Below, one piece after another: positions 1 through 6,302 of a stretch of DNA of 12,365 bases. Location: NCBI GenBank assembly GCA_009787945.1, contig WQSI01000046.1:1-12365 (forward strand), read 5' to 3'. Each line of letters opens with the position of its first letter. The first letter of the stretch is position 1. The DNA is from Defluviitaleaceae bacterium. Lineage in GTDB: Bacteria > Bacillota > Clostridia > Lachnospirales > WRAX01. The notes under the pieces are model-generated. The model searched no databases, had not been told where the DNA came from, and saw only the letters and a list, made by a program, of their open reading frames with translations. Position numbers and translations under genes: made by a program.

Positions 1-1
1 A

Positions 2-301
2 GAACAGCTCGCCCTGGGGCAAACCGTGGTTTGGTGGAACATAAACACCCCCGCCACCCTATGGGACATCCACCACCACCGCCACCACAACCCATCAGAA
101 AACACCCTGCAAGTGGTAACCGCCGCCGAAAACACCGCCATAACCTTCAGCCTAACCAACGGCCAAATCACCGCAACAGAACACTTCCAAACAAGCACCA
201 CCTTCAACCTAAGCTGGTTCATAGGCCTCCTCCTCCTAATAACCATAACAGCAACCACAATCCGCGGCTTCATCCTAAAACGCAAACGCGACCTAGAATA
301 A
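2..301 (+). CDS. C-terminal part of a membrane-anchored surface protein (partial, unknown function)
   Basis: The reading frame is open from the first bases of the window and ends in TAA at 299-301, so the start lies upstream. About 99 residues are visible. They comprise a hydrophilic part rich in Thr and Asn with a His cluster (HHHRHH), then one strongly hydrophobic segment (around WFIGLLLLITITATT), then a basic tail (KRKRD). That is the layout of an outside domain held by a C-terminal membrane helix with a stop-transfer signal. No family is recognised. Base use is odd: the plus strand here is very rich in A and C and poor in G, unlike the plus-strand genes at the other end of the window. A longer-looking ORF in the next frame is a low-complexity His/Pro/Asn shadow. 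Confidence 0.6.
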   Translation, partial: EQLALGQTVVWWNINTPATLWDIHHHRHHNPSENTLQVVTAAENTAITFSLTNGQITATEHFQTSTTFNLSWFIGLLLLITITATTIRGFILKRKRDLE

Positions 302-330
302 AAACAATTTTCATTTTTTCAAAAAAACCC

Positions 331-359
331 TTGACAACCAACAACAACCATGCTATACT
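331..359 (+). promoter_or_regulatory. Consensus SigA promoter for tRNA-Leu
   Basis: A perfect -35 TTGACA (331-336) is followed by a 17-base spacer and a -10 TATACT (354-359). TG at 351-352 makes it an extended -10. The -10 ends 27 bases before the mature 5' end of the tRNA. This fits a strong stable-RNA promoter. Confidence 0.85.
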
Positions 360-386
360 ATCCATTGTGCCTAAACAACACCCCTC

Positions 387-467
387 GCGGATGTGGTGGA
401 ATCGGCAGACACGCAGGTCTTAGAAACCTGTGCCTATGGCGTGGGGGTTCAAGTCCCTCCATCCGCA
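387..467 (+). tRNA. tRNA-Leu(UAG)
   Basis: A complete cloverleaf can be drawn. The acceptor stem GCGGATG (387-393) pairs with CATCCGC (460-466), with discriminator A at 467. The anticodon stem CAGGT/ACCTG (414-418/426-430) encloses loop CTTAGAA with anticodon TAG at 421-423. There is a long class II variable arm, as expected for leucine, and a T arm with loop TTCAAGT. CCA is not encoded. The tRNA reads CUA and, by wobble, other CUN codons. tRNA-Leu genes are common integration sites, and an accessory island begins just downstream. I found no second copy of the tRNA 3' end within the window, so its use as an attachment site is only inferred. Confidence 0.95.
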
Positions 468-475
468 TAATATCA

Positions 476-517
476 GAATACCCCGATAAATCAAGGTTTA
501 TCGGGGTATTCTTTTTT
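476..517 (+). terminator. Rho-independent terminator of tRNA-Leu
   Basis: A perfect 15-bp stem (476-490 with 497-511, core ACCCCGATAAA/TTTATCGGGGT) closes a 6-base loop and is followed by six T (512-517). It begins nine bases after the tRNA ends. Confidence 0.93.
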
Positions 518-546
518 AGTGTGGTAATAAGTCCTGTGCTGTATGG

Positions 547-593
547 TGCGGTAATGGTTGGGTAATATAAAATGCCGTAACCAGATTACCGCA
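547..593. repeat. Inverted repeat downstream of tRNA-Leu
   Basis: TGCGGTAAT (547-555) is an exact inverted copy of ATTACCGCA (585-593). Just inside, GGTT (556-559) can pair with AACC (579-582) across a 2-base bulge. No T-run follows, so it is not an obvious terminator. Its place between the tRNA and the integrase remnant would suit a recombinase or excisionase binding site, but that is inference. Confidence 0.45.
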
Positions 594-673
594 TTAGTCG
601 AGCAGGGCTATTGTGTCCTTCTTTAGGTTTGGCAGGGCATGGCTGTAGGAGTGTGCCATAATAGGACAACCAG

Positions 674-925
674 AAAAAATCCAGTAAACATCAGGGTTTC
701 TGCGTTAGTTCTGTTTCATAATTACAATGGACACCCCTAGTCATGTCGCAATTTAGCGAAATTTGAGATTAAATATCTAGGGTGATTTGCACGGAAGCAT
801 GACCCAATATTTCACTTACGGCTTTTATGTTCGCTCCTTTTTCCAAAAGCCTCGTAGCGAATGTGTGCCCATACAGTATAATAACGCTAAACCCAAAAAC
901 CCAGTAAAATCAGGGGTTGCAGGGG
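674..925. repeat. Imperfect direct repeat flanking the integrase remnant
   Basis: The stretch at 674-704 (core CCAGTAAACATCAGGG at 681-696) recurs with small changes at 895-925 (core CCAGTAAAATCAGGGG at 901-916). The copies lie on either side of the conserved integrase fragment. The left copy overlaps the reading frame's C-terminal tail, and the right copy sits where upstream integrase sequence should be. They may mark the ends of a deletion or rearrangement. A shorter repeat, TAACGCTAAA, occurs at 882-891 and again at 1003-1012. Confidence 0.4.
691..876 (-). pseudogene. Tyrosine recombinase (phage-type integrase), C-terminal remnant
   Basis: Reading the minus strand from about 876 gives LYG-HTFATRLLEKG, then an AVSEI stretch, then LGHASVQITLDI. 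This is the HTFAT...LLGHxS...TLDxY end of integrase catalytic domains. Upstream of it nothing integrase-like remains; the family normally has 300-400 residues. The usual LRHTFAT reads LYGHTFAT here, so the conserved Arg before the His is lost. The codon after TLDI, where the family has its catalytic Tyr, is TAA (769-771). The frame then stays open for a plausible tail to TGA at 691-693. I infer an integrase of the island that has been truncated and inactivated. It points toward the tRNA. Confidence 0.8.
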
Positions 926-1039
926 TTGATGTTATTTATTTTTACTCAATTTCCAATCAAATCGGGGCAGATATTTTAAGCGTAAAATCCCTAATGTTTC
1001 ATTAACGCTAAAATCTCATTGCCCCCAAAGGAGGACTGT

Positions 1040-1582
1040 ATGGGCAAGATTTTAGCCGTATCCGCGCGAAAGGGCGGAATTGGTAAAACGACGACGGCAG
1101 TTAGTTTAGGGGCTTCATTGGCGCGGCAAGGCAAACGGGTTTTGATTGTGGATGCAGATAGCCAGCACTCCGCAACCGTGAGCCTCGGCGTGGCAGAACC
1201 GAACAAATTGCCGTTCACGTTAGCCAACGTCATGCAAAGCATCATCAATGAACAGGAGTTTGACCCGCTACAGGGGCTTATCTCCCACACGGAGGGCATC
1301 TCGCTTCTGCCCTCAAACAACACGCTTGCGGGGATTGAGGTTGCACTCGCCCCGATAATCGGGCGGGAAACGGTACTCAAACAGTATATAGACAAGGTTC
1401 GCGGTCTGTTCGACTATACACTGCTTGATACCGCACCTACCCTCGACCTGCTGACGGTGAACGCATTGGCCGCTGCCGACAGAGTAATAATCCCCGTCGC
1501 CCCAAAATTCCTTGATGCAAAGAGCTTAGAGTTATTGCTGAAAAGCATAGCACAAATTCGGCGGCATATAAACCCTCCTTGA
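1040..1582 (+). pseudogene. parA: ParA-family partition ATPase, frameshifted
   Basis: The start is ATG 1040, 5 bases after AAAGGAGGA; an in-frame upstream start at 1019 has no such site. The 180 residues carry the deviant Walker A motif KGGIGKTTT (residues 11-19), the VLIVDADSQ motif (34-42) and the later LLDTAPTLDLLT motif. This is a typical small ParA/Soj ATPase that moves DNA together with ParB. The frame ends early at TGA 1580-1582. In another frame the protein continues smoothly from 1578 as LEIGGILLTMVDRR, the usual ParA continuation after IN-P. The simplest reading is loss of two bases (or gain of one) near 1577. The family runs to about 250-280 residues. It heads the plus-strand genes of the island and is probably non-functional. 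Confidence 0.85.
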
Positions 1583-2156
1583 AATCGGCGGCATATTGCT
1601 GACGATGGTAGACAGACGGGCGAACATTACCAAGGGCATTATTTCCATGATTGAGCAAGCCTATGGTGAGAAAATCAACATTTTCAAAGACCCGATACCC
1701 CGCTCCGTCCGTGTGGTGGAAACATCGACAACAGATGAACCACTCTCCGGAAATCGCCGCAAAATGGCTTGTGAAATTGCAGGAGTACCCACATTGCCGA
1801 TGATAATCCGGGAACTTGACGACCACAGTGCCGCTATCGCGATGGTGGACAGCAACCTCGAACAACGGGAAACTCTGCTGTACAGCGAAAAAGCATGGGC
1901 GTACCGTGTCAAAATGGAGGCACTCAACCACATCGGCGTAAAAGCCGAAATGCACTCGGTCGAAGTGTTGGTAGCGCAGACAGGCGAAAGTAAAAATCAA
2001 ATTTTCCGGTTAATACGCCTTACGGAACTTGTATGTACGCTTCTTGATAAGGTTGATGCCAAACAGCTTGCATTTAACCCTGCTGTAGAATTGTCATATC
2101 TCTCGCAATCTGAACAAGCAATGGTTGCGGATGCAATGGACAATCACGCAATAAGC
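1578..2156 (+). pseudogene. ParA C-terminal piece joined to ParB central piece (deletion junction)
   Basis: This frame continues the broken parA: LEIGGILLTMVDRR, then a helical stretch and KDPIPRSVRVVE, which is the late ParA region. At about 1728-1748 it passes directly into ParB/Spo0J-type sequence: SGNRRKMACEIAGVPTLP (normally SGHRRxxAC), then the VDSNL...ETLL...EKAWAY motif, a GESKNQIFRLIRLTEL helix-turn-helix region, and FNPAVELSYL. Missing are the end of ParA and the whole N-terminal third of ParB. Similarity fades after about 2150, although the frame runs on to a stop at 2262-2264 in sequence that belongs to the next gene in another frame. I infer an internal deletion that fused the two genes. 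No ribosome binding site serves this part. Confidence 0.8.
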
Positions 2157-2157
2157 A

Positions 2158-2769
2158 TGGGAAAATATCAACAACGCCATTGCCGTGGCGGTCAAGTTTG
2201 GGATAGGGAAACAATGGCAAGGGATGTATCTAGGAAAAATCAATATGCCCATAGCCGACGGTGACATAATTTCATCCGGCCATCCTTTGCGTAAAACTGC
2301 TTGCAAAGGCCATTACGTTATCGTTGCTTCCAACAAGTCAAAGCCGGATATTGTTGATTCAAATTTGCAGCCCATAACAAAATCTTCCGAAATCTATGAC
2401 GGGATATATGTCCGTGCGTCATTGACATTTTTTGCGCATGTAGCCAATGGGCTTCCCTATATTTATTGCAGCTTAGGACCTATCATGAAAATGTCAGACG
2501 GCGATTATATCTCTCAAACAATTTCTCTTGTGCAGTATGCTTTTGGAGATGGTGCTGTCCCTCAAGCACCATCCGCAACACCCAACACGAAGCCAGTAAA
2601 AGCCGAACGCACAATCAAAGTCACAATCAAAAGCGAACTCGCATTTGACAATGACAATCCCCCGTGGAATGATGCCGACCTGCCGTATTTAGACGGAACT
2701 GCAAAAGACCGTAGTTACACCTTAGAAGAATTTACAGCCTTGGCAACAGAGCCAAAGCAAAAATCATAG
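2158..2769 (+). pseudogene. DUF2815-like phage single-stranded-DNA-binding protein, N-terminally truncated
   Basis: The frame is open from 2155 to TAG 2767-2769. It has a weak internal GTG at 2185 (about 194 residues) but no convincing ribosome binding site. Visible motifs are a short helix (NNAIAVAVKFG), then GHYVIVASNKSKPDIVD, IYDGIYVRASLTFFAHVANG and an MSDGDYIS stretch. From memory these match the layout of DUF2815, a phage protein near replication genes that is thought to bind ssDNA. The first 40 or so residues expected for that family are absent, and the frame abuts the ParB fragment, so a second deletion junction near 2150-2160 is likely. The last 60 residues are acidic and Pro-rich and are not recognised. 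The ATG at 2157 is out of frame by one G. Confidence 0.55.
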
Positions 2770-2785
2770 CGAAAGGGGTTTTGGC

Positions 2786-2938
2786 ATGAAGGATAACAGA
2801 AATCTTAAATTTTTCTGCCCGCATTGCGCTATGGAGTACATCATGGTGGGTGTGGATATAGAGCAGGTGCAAAACTGTTTTTGCCATGTATGCAAAGGAT
2901 ACTGCGAATGGCAAGTTAATCTGCCGCTCTTGCGCTGA
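2786..2938 (+). CDS. Small zinc-ribbon-like protein (50 aa), unknown function
   Basis: ATG 2786 follows AAAGGGG with seven bases between, and the frame ends at TGA 2936-2938. The 50 residues contain CPHC (11-14) and a second cluster CFCHVC (31-36), with another Cys at 40. That spacing suits a single zinc ribbon, or knuckle, bound through two CxxC pairs. Small proteins of this kind are common in phage and conjugative-element modules, but no specific family is recognised. It lies 16 bases after the DUF2815-like frame and 35 before the XRE gene, so one transcript is likely. Confidence 0.6.
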   Translation: MKDNRNLKFFCPHCAMEYIMVGVDIEQVQNCFCHVCKGYCEWQVNLPLLR

Positions 2939-2973
2939 CGAAATCAGCCAATTTGCTTGTAAGGTGGCAGGCT

Positions 2974-3225
2974 ATGACTAGAAAAGAGTTGTGTACCCTT
3001 ATAGGTATGAACATTCGTGCCGAAAGGCATAGCCGTGGCTTAACGATAGATGAATTTGCCGAGCTGCTCGACTTATCTCCTGGTTTCGTGGGCTTAATAG
3101 AGCGTGGGGAACGCGGGGTTACTGCTTACAATCTTCTGAAAATTTCGCGCGTCCTTGGTACGCCTACGGATAATTTTTATACCCATACCAAGACGAAAAC
3201 CCCCAGTGGGGTAAAAGTGCTATAG
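2974..3225 (+). CDS. XRE/Cro-CI-type DNA-binding regulator, possibly cut short
   Basis: ATG 2974 is preceded by AAGGTGG (2960-2966). The 83 residues hold a clear helix-turn-helix domain: MNIRAERHSRGLTIDEFAE, then LLDLSPGFVGLIERGERG with the recognition helix, and LLKISRVLGT as the closing helix. Such proteins repress or activate phage and island genes. The frame stops at TAG 3223-3225 straight after the domain but stays open for another 32 codons, with sequence that looks like the usual C-terminal helix (see the 3226-3324 entry). A shortened protein would still carry the DNA-binding domain and might be active. Confidence 0.8.
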   Translation: MTRKELCTLIGMNIRAERHSRGLTIDEFAELLDLSPGFVGLIERGERGVTAYNLLKISRVLGTPTDNFYTHTKTKTPSGVKVL

Positions 3226-3324
3226 CATAAGTTGGGTATGCTGACGAGTGACTTCTCTGAAATTGAGTTAGTTTTCATTGTGGCGGTTGTGCAGGGGTTA
3301 CGGCAGATGCAGTCACAAGCATGA
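3226..3324 (+). pseudogene. Probable C-terminal tail of the XRE regulator, beyond an in-frame TAG
   Basis: In the same frame as the XRE gene, the codons after TAG read HKLGMLTSDFSEIELVFIVA, then VVQGLRQMQSQA, and stop at TGA 3322-3324. A short helical tail of the type TDxxExELxFIxxVxxGL is common at the end of Firmicute XRE regulators. Taken with the shared frame, this suggests one original protein of about 116 residues. It could instead be a 28-residue ORF starting at ATG 3238, but no good ribosome binding site precedes that codon. Confidence 0.5.
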
Positions 3325-3337
3325 CTAGGTACTATTA

Positions 3338-3380
3338 GTAAGGAGCGAACAGTTTAGATGGTCGCTCCTTATTTGTGTTT
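3338..3380 (+). terminator. Hairpin between convergent XRE and lipoprotein genes
   Basis: TAAGGAGCGAC (3339-3349) pairs perfectly with GTCGCTCCTTA (3361-3371) over 11 bp around an 11-base loop. The plus strand then reads TTTGTGTTT, an imperfect U-tract, so it best fits termination of the plus-strand genes. The minus strand has no T-run after the stem. Confidence 0.6.
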
Positions 3381-3735
3381 AATCAATTTCAAACAACAGC
3401 GCAAATCTCTCCCAAGGTCTAATCCAGTACATAAACCCTGGTCTATCAGGATTAAAATGTGCCAGTGAAATCACATACTGCCCTGTGGGGAGTTCACGCT
3501 CCCAGTTAATAGTCTGGTACACATATTGCCCCGGTTCAACAGCAGTAGTATCAAATGTCATAGCACCGCCCTCGGTCATTTCAATGGTAACTGTGCGGAG
3601 ATTTGCATTAGAGCCAGAAAATGTACTATCAAATGCTTCACGCACTCGATTGAAGTCGCGCCCGCCCTCTGGCGTATACAGTTCTATCCAGTAGCCAGTC
3701 CAAGGAGTGTAGAATGTTCGGTCTGAAATATTTTC
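3379..3735 (-). pseudogene. Fourth Ig-like repeat of the island lipoprotein, beyond an in-frame TGA
   Basis: This frame is the direct in-frame continuation of the 3736-5118 gene after its TGA, and is open for 118 codons to TAA 3379-3381. It opens with ENISDRTFYTPWTGYWIELY and later has LPTGQYVISLAHF. These mirror the strand pattern seen in the repeats upstream (for example SVINDSPNDLTF and LPSGRYRMTAHF). The part from GTG 3645 can be called as a separate 88-residue ORF, but it has no ribosome binding site and would begin inside the domain. I read it as the lost C-terminal domain of one ~579-residue lipoprotein. Confidence 0.75.
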
Positions 3736-5118
3736 TCACCTTATAATCATCGTTGTAGGTGTTACGGTCACATCGGTAATTATAACGTGCTGCTCAAACA
3801 TAGGGTTTAACTGCATATTGCCTGTATATGCTTCAAATGCTTCCTCGGTTATAACAAATTCATGAGTTATTACTTGACCGCCAATAGAAAAACCAAAATG
3901 TGCGGTCATTCTATAACGTCCAGACGGTAACTTACCGAGGTGTTCTCCCCAATCTGCGTAAGCCGAAATAATTTCGCTTGATGAGATGCTCACTTGTTGC
4001 CGTGTTGGAGCTATAATCTCGTAAATAACTTCCCATGAACCATATATATACCTTTGCAGTATAAATGGGCTATTGAAAGTTAAATCGTTTGGACTATCAT
4101 TTATCACGCTAAAATATAAGCCTGTTGGAGTTACTTCATCTGTGGAAATACCTATGTTGACGGACACAGGCTCAAGCATAACTAAATCATGCGGAGTATA
4201 ATCGTCTATCGTAAACTCGATAAATAGTAATTCCTGTACTCGAGGCGCACCTGGTCGCAAATGGTCTTGGGAGTGTGTCCGTTTGAAAACATAATCTCCG
4301 TTTGCTAAAGCTCCGTACAGCCACTCAAAATTCACACGATTGCGGTCAATCTCTCCCGGCATTACTGGGTGTCCTTCAAGTGTAAATCCCCAATTTTCAA
4401 TAATTGGAGGAACGTCTACCCAAGCCCCATCCACTACTTGCCATAAGCTGAAATACGAACCCCTCAAAAAATATGCGCTTGAAATGTTTACTGTATCAAA
4501 TGCAATTTCTGTACGACTTACTGATACCTCGCTTGCAAGCAAGATAATCTGGCTTGTGCCGCATGATAGCTGAAATGCTATGCTATTTTGCTCACGCTGA
4601 TTGCGAAAAGCCTGTATTTCATCAGGTATTGGTTGTGCATCTGCCGTAAAATGATACCAAGCAATAACATCAAATTGGAATTGTAAGGTCTTGTAGAGTT
4701 GGGTTAGTTCTGCATCGAGGAAGAAATCACGCTCGAATGTGTAAATCCCTGTTGGACGAGAAGTTCCCCAACTTACATGGCTTTCTTTTATATCGCCATT
4801 GTTTATATACTGTAGCCCTGCTGGGTTGTTTCTTTCGCTCATGGACATGCCATCAACACGAAAATCGTCATTGTAATATAGCCGTTGCCCTGTTTGGTTG
4901 CGCACCATAAAAGCAACACCAAATTCATTAGAGAATGTCTGCGATGCTTGCAAACCGCCTATGTCACCAATACTAATTAAAATGGGTTGCTCTTGTGGTT
5001 GTAAAGAAGAATGTCCGTCTGCTCCAATATCAGCACTTGGGATTTCGTGTCTATATCCACATGAAGCTAATGCCAAGATAGTGCCAAAAATGAATAACAA
5101 AACCCCATACCTTTTCAT
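3736..5118 (-). CDS. Lipoprotein with repeated Ig-like domains, truncated by a nonsense codon
   Basis: The start is ATG 5116-5118, 9 bases after AGGAGG. Residues 1-20 are a type II signal peptide ending in the lipobox LASC, with Cys20 as the lipidated residue, so the protein should sit on the outer face of the membrane. After a short linker come three related beta-rich units, roughly residues 45-180, 190-305 and 315-425. Each ends in a (L/P)xxGxYxxxxxF strand: PTGIYTF at 122, LANGDYVF at 271, LPSGRYRM at 397. Unit 2, with VDGAWVDVPP and FEWLYGALANGDY, resembles the bacterial Ig-like domain of Firmicute lipoproteins (recalled as Pfam Big_14). The 460-residue frame stops at TGA 3736-3738, ten residues into a fourth unit. 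It is downstream of the methyltransferase but has its own -10-like site. The function is unknown. Confidence 0.8.
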   Translation of the reverse strand: MKRYGVLLFIFGTILALASCGYRHEIPSADIGADGHSSLQPQEQPILISIGDIGGLQASQTFSNEFGVAFMVRNQTGQRLYYNDDFRVDGMSMSERNNPAGLQYINNGDIKESHVSWGTSRPTGIYTFERDFFLDAELTQLYKTLQFQFDVIAWYHFTADAQPIPDEIQAFRNQREQNSIAFQLSCGTSQIILLASEVSVSRTEIAFDTVNISSAYFLRGSYFSLWQVVDGAWVDVPPIIENWGFTLEGHPVMPGEIDRNRVNFEWLYGALANGDYVFKRTHSQDHLRPGAPRVQELLFIEFTIDDYTPHDLVMLEPVSVNIGISTDEVTPTGLYFSVINDSPNDLTFNSPFILQRYIYGSWEVIYEIIAPTRQQVSISSSEIISAYADWGEHLGKLPSGRYRMTAHFGFSIGGQVITHEFVITEEAFEAYTGNMQLNPMFEQHVIITDVTVTPTTMIIR

Positions 5119-5136
5119 GGTGAATCACCTCCTACC

Positions 5137-5142
5137 ATTATA
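5137..5142 (-). promoter_or_regulatory. Possible -10 element for the lipoprotein gene
   Basis: A TATAAT reads on the minus strand at 5142-5137, about 20 bases before the lipoprotein start codon. No good -35 hexamer is seen at 16-18 bases, so the promoter would be weak or activator-dependent. Confidence 0.35.
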
Positions 5143-5217
5143 AACGGCAAAGCTGAGCCAAAAGTTCCAATTTACCGTCAGCCTTGTAGCTCGGCAATCA
5201 AAGCAAATGCTATCTTT

Positions 5218-6108
5218 TCAGTTTTCTTCGTGGACTGCATCGCTCTTTATTCTAGTAAACTCCTTATAACGTGAACCTTGGAAAGTTAATTTGCCTTTAT
5301 CTCCCTCGGCAAGCATACCATATTCTTTATCAGATACCTTAAACTCCATTCTATCGCCACTCTCTACTTCAAATGTAACGTAGTATGTTGTGTTAGCGGA
5401 ATGGTGCGTCAAGTAACTCTTCTCGCCTCTACCGCCATCATAAGAGAGAGCATATTTTACGCCTTTTGAGTTAAGCCAAGCAAGAAACTCAAGGAAAGAT
5501 TCATAATCTATAGTTCCAAGGTACCTGCTTTTGTTGTTAAAATATGGAGGGTCTAAATAAATAAAGTCATCTTTTGTTATAGACTCAGCTGTAGAACGAT
5601 AATCACCGTCCATGAAAGTTATTCCTTGCATACGCTTTGACCAATCAACAAGAATTGTGTGCAGAGTGGCAGGATTAATCCCTTTGCGTGTATGGTGCAA
5701 TGCATTATTAAACTCACCATTTTTATTAAACCTGATTAACCCAGTCACACAAGTGCGTGACAAAAACAATAAATCCTCTGCGTTTGGCGCAAGATTAAAA
5801 CGATCTCTGATTTCATAGAATCTCAAATGGCCCTCGTCTTGAAGTTGATTCCAACGTTCATAATAACTCTCTGCAAGTTCCTCGGGGGAATCCTTGACCT
5901 TTTTCCAAAATTCGATGAGTGGGCTGTAGCTATCGCCGCAAATACCAATTTGAGGCAAAACCGCATACGCAACAGAGCCACCCCCTATAAAAGGCTCATA
6001 ATATTTTTTGAAGTTCGGAATATGCTTCATGATGGTAGGAACTTGGCTACGTTTGCTACCGCTCCATTTTATGGCAGGGGCTATTTTTATGACTTTATCA
6101 ATTTGCAT
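5218..6108 (-). CDS. Dam-type DNA adenine N6-methyltransferase (D12 class)
   Basis: The start chosen is ATG 6106-6108, with AGGAGG nine bases upstream. A longer in-frame version to 6204 would only run through the HTH gene and begin with a basic, non-conserved stretch. The 296 residues match the usual 270-300 of the family. KWSGSKR (14-20) and FIGGGS (40-45) form the AdoMet-binding motif I region. GLIRFN...GEFN (123-134) and the catalytic DPPY (186-189, in YLDPPYFNNKSRYLG) follow in the Dam/DpnM order. It transfers a methyl group from AdoMet to adenine N6, probably within a short target such as GATC, which the sequence alone does not prove. Its start overlaps the end of the HTH gene, so the two are translationally coupled. 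No restriction endonuclease is visible nearby. Confidence 0.88.
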   Translation of the reverse strand: MQIDKVIKIAPAIKWSGSKRSQVPTIMKHIPNFKKYYEPFIGGGSVAYAVLPQIGICGDSYSPLIEFWKKVKDSPEELAESYYERWNQLQDEGHLRFYEIRDRFNLAPNAEDLLFLSRTCVTGLIRFNKNGEFNNALHHTRKGINPATLHTILVDWSKRMQGITFMDGDYRSTAESITKDDFIYLDPPYFNNKSRYLGTIDYESFLEFLAWLNSKGVKYALSYDGGRGEKSYLTHHSANTTYYVTFEVESGDRMEFKVSDKEYGMLAEGDKGKLTFQGSRYKEFTRIKSDAVHEEN

Positions 6109-6298
6109 CAATTTCGTCCTCCTGCGTGGTAATGGCAATGTTTGGGTCGATTTCAAGATAGTTGCAAAGGCGTACAAAAGTCGTCGCAAGGGGCGTGTCG
6201 CCACCTAAATAATTATGGATTTTGGGCTTCGACACCCCCGACAAGCGTGACAACTCAGATATAGATTTTATGCCTTTGTCAATCATTGTTTTGGAAAT
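6098..6298 (-). CDS. Small HTH regulator coupled to the methyltransferase (start uncertain)
   Basis: The frame ends at TGA 6098-6100 and overlaps the methyltransferase start. It encodes an XRE-like helix-turn-helix: KGIKSISELSRLSGVSKPKI as the core, then HNYLGGDTPLATTFVRLCNY and an acidic tail. Start choice is a problem. ATG at 6284-6286 cuts helix 1 short and lies 21 bases from the nearest ribosome binding site. A strong GGAGGGG (6308-6314 on the plus strand) sits nine bases before an ATT codon at 6296-6298, which gives a 66-residue protein with a whole first helix. ATT starts are rare but known (infC). The frame also reaches TTG 6365-6367, deep inside the Gx gene, with no site. The likely role is control of the methyltransferase operon. 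Confidence 0.65.
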   Translation of the reverse strand: MSKTMIDKGIKSISELSRLSGVSKPKIHNYLGGDTPLATTFVRLCNYLEIDPNIAITTQEDEIDAN

Positions 6299-6302
6299 GC
6301 TG

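Noticed and set aside
31..423. 130-residue His/Pro/Asn-rich ORF overlapping the first gene and the tRNA
   Set aside because: It is low complexity, has no ribosome binding site, runs through the tRNA gene, and is in the shadow of the frame that carries a clear membrane helix.
1574..1584. CCT-CCT-TGA at the parA frame change as a programmed +1 frameshift site, like prfB
   Set aside because: CCU-UGA can slip +1, but there is no upstream Shine-Dalgarno-like stimulator. The shifted product would be one residue short against the expected INPxLEI, and the downstream frame leads into a deletion junction. A two-base loss is simpler.
3736..3738. TGA read as Trp (alternative genetic code)
   Set aside because: TGA is the natural stop of the methyltransferase, the rhomboid protease, the rhomboid-like gene and the zinc-ribbon ORF in this window, and other island genes are cut by TAG and TAA.
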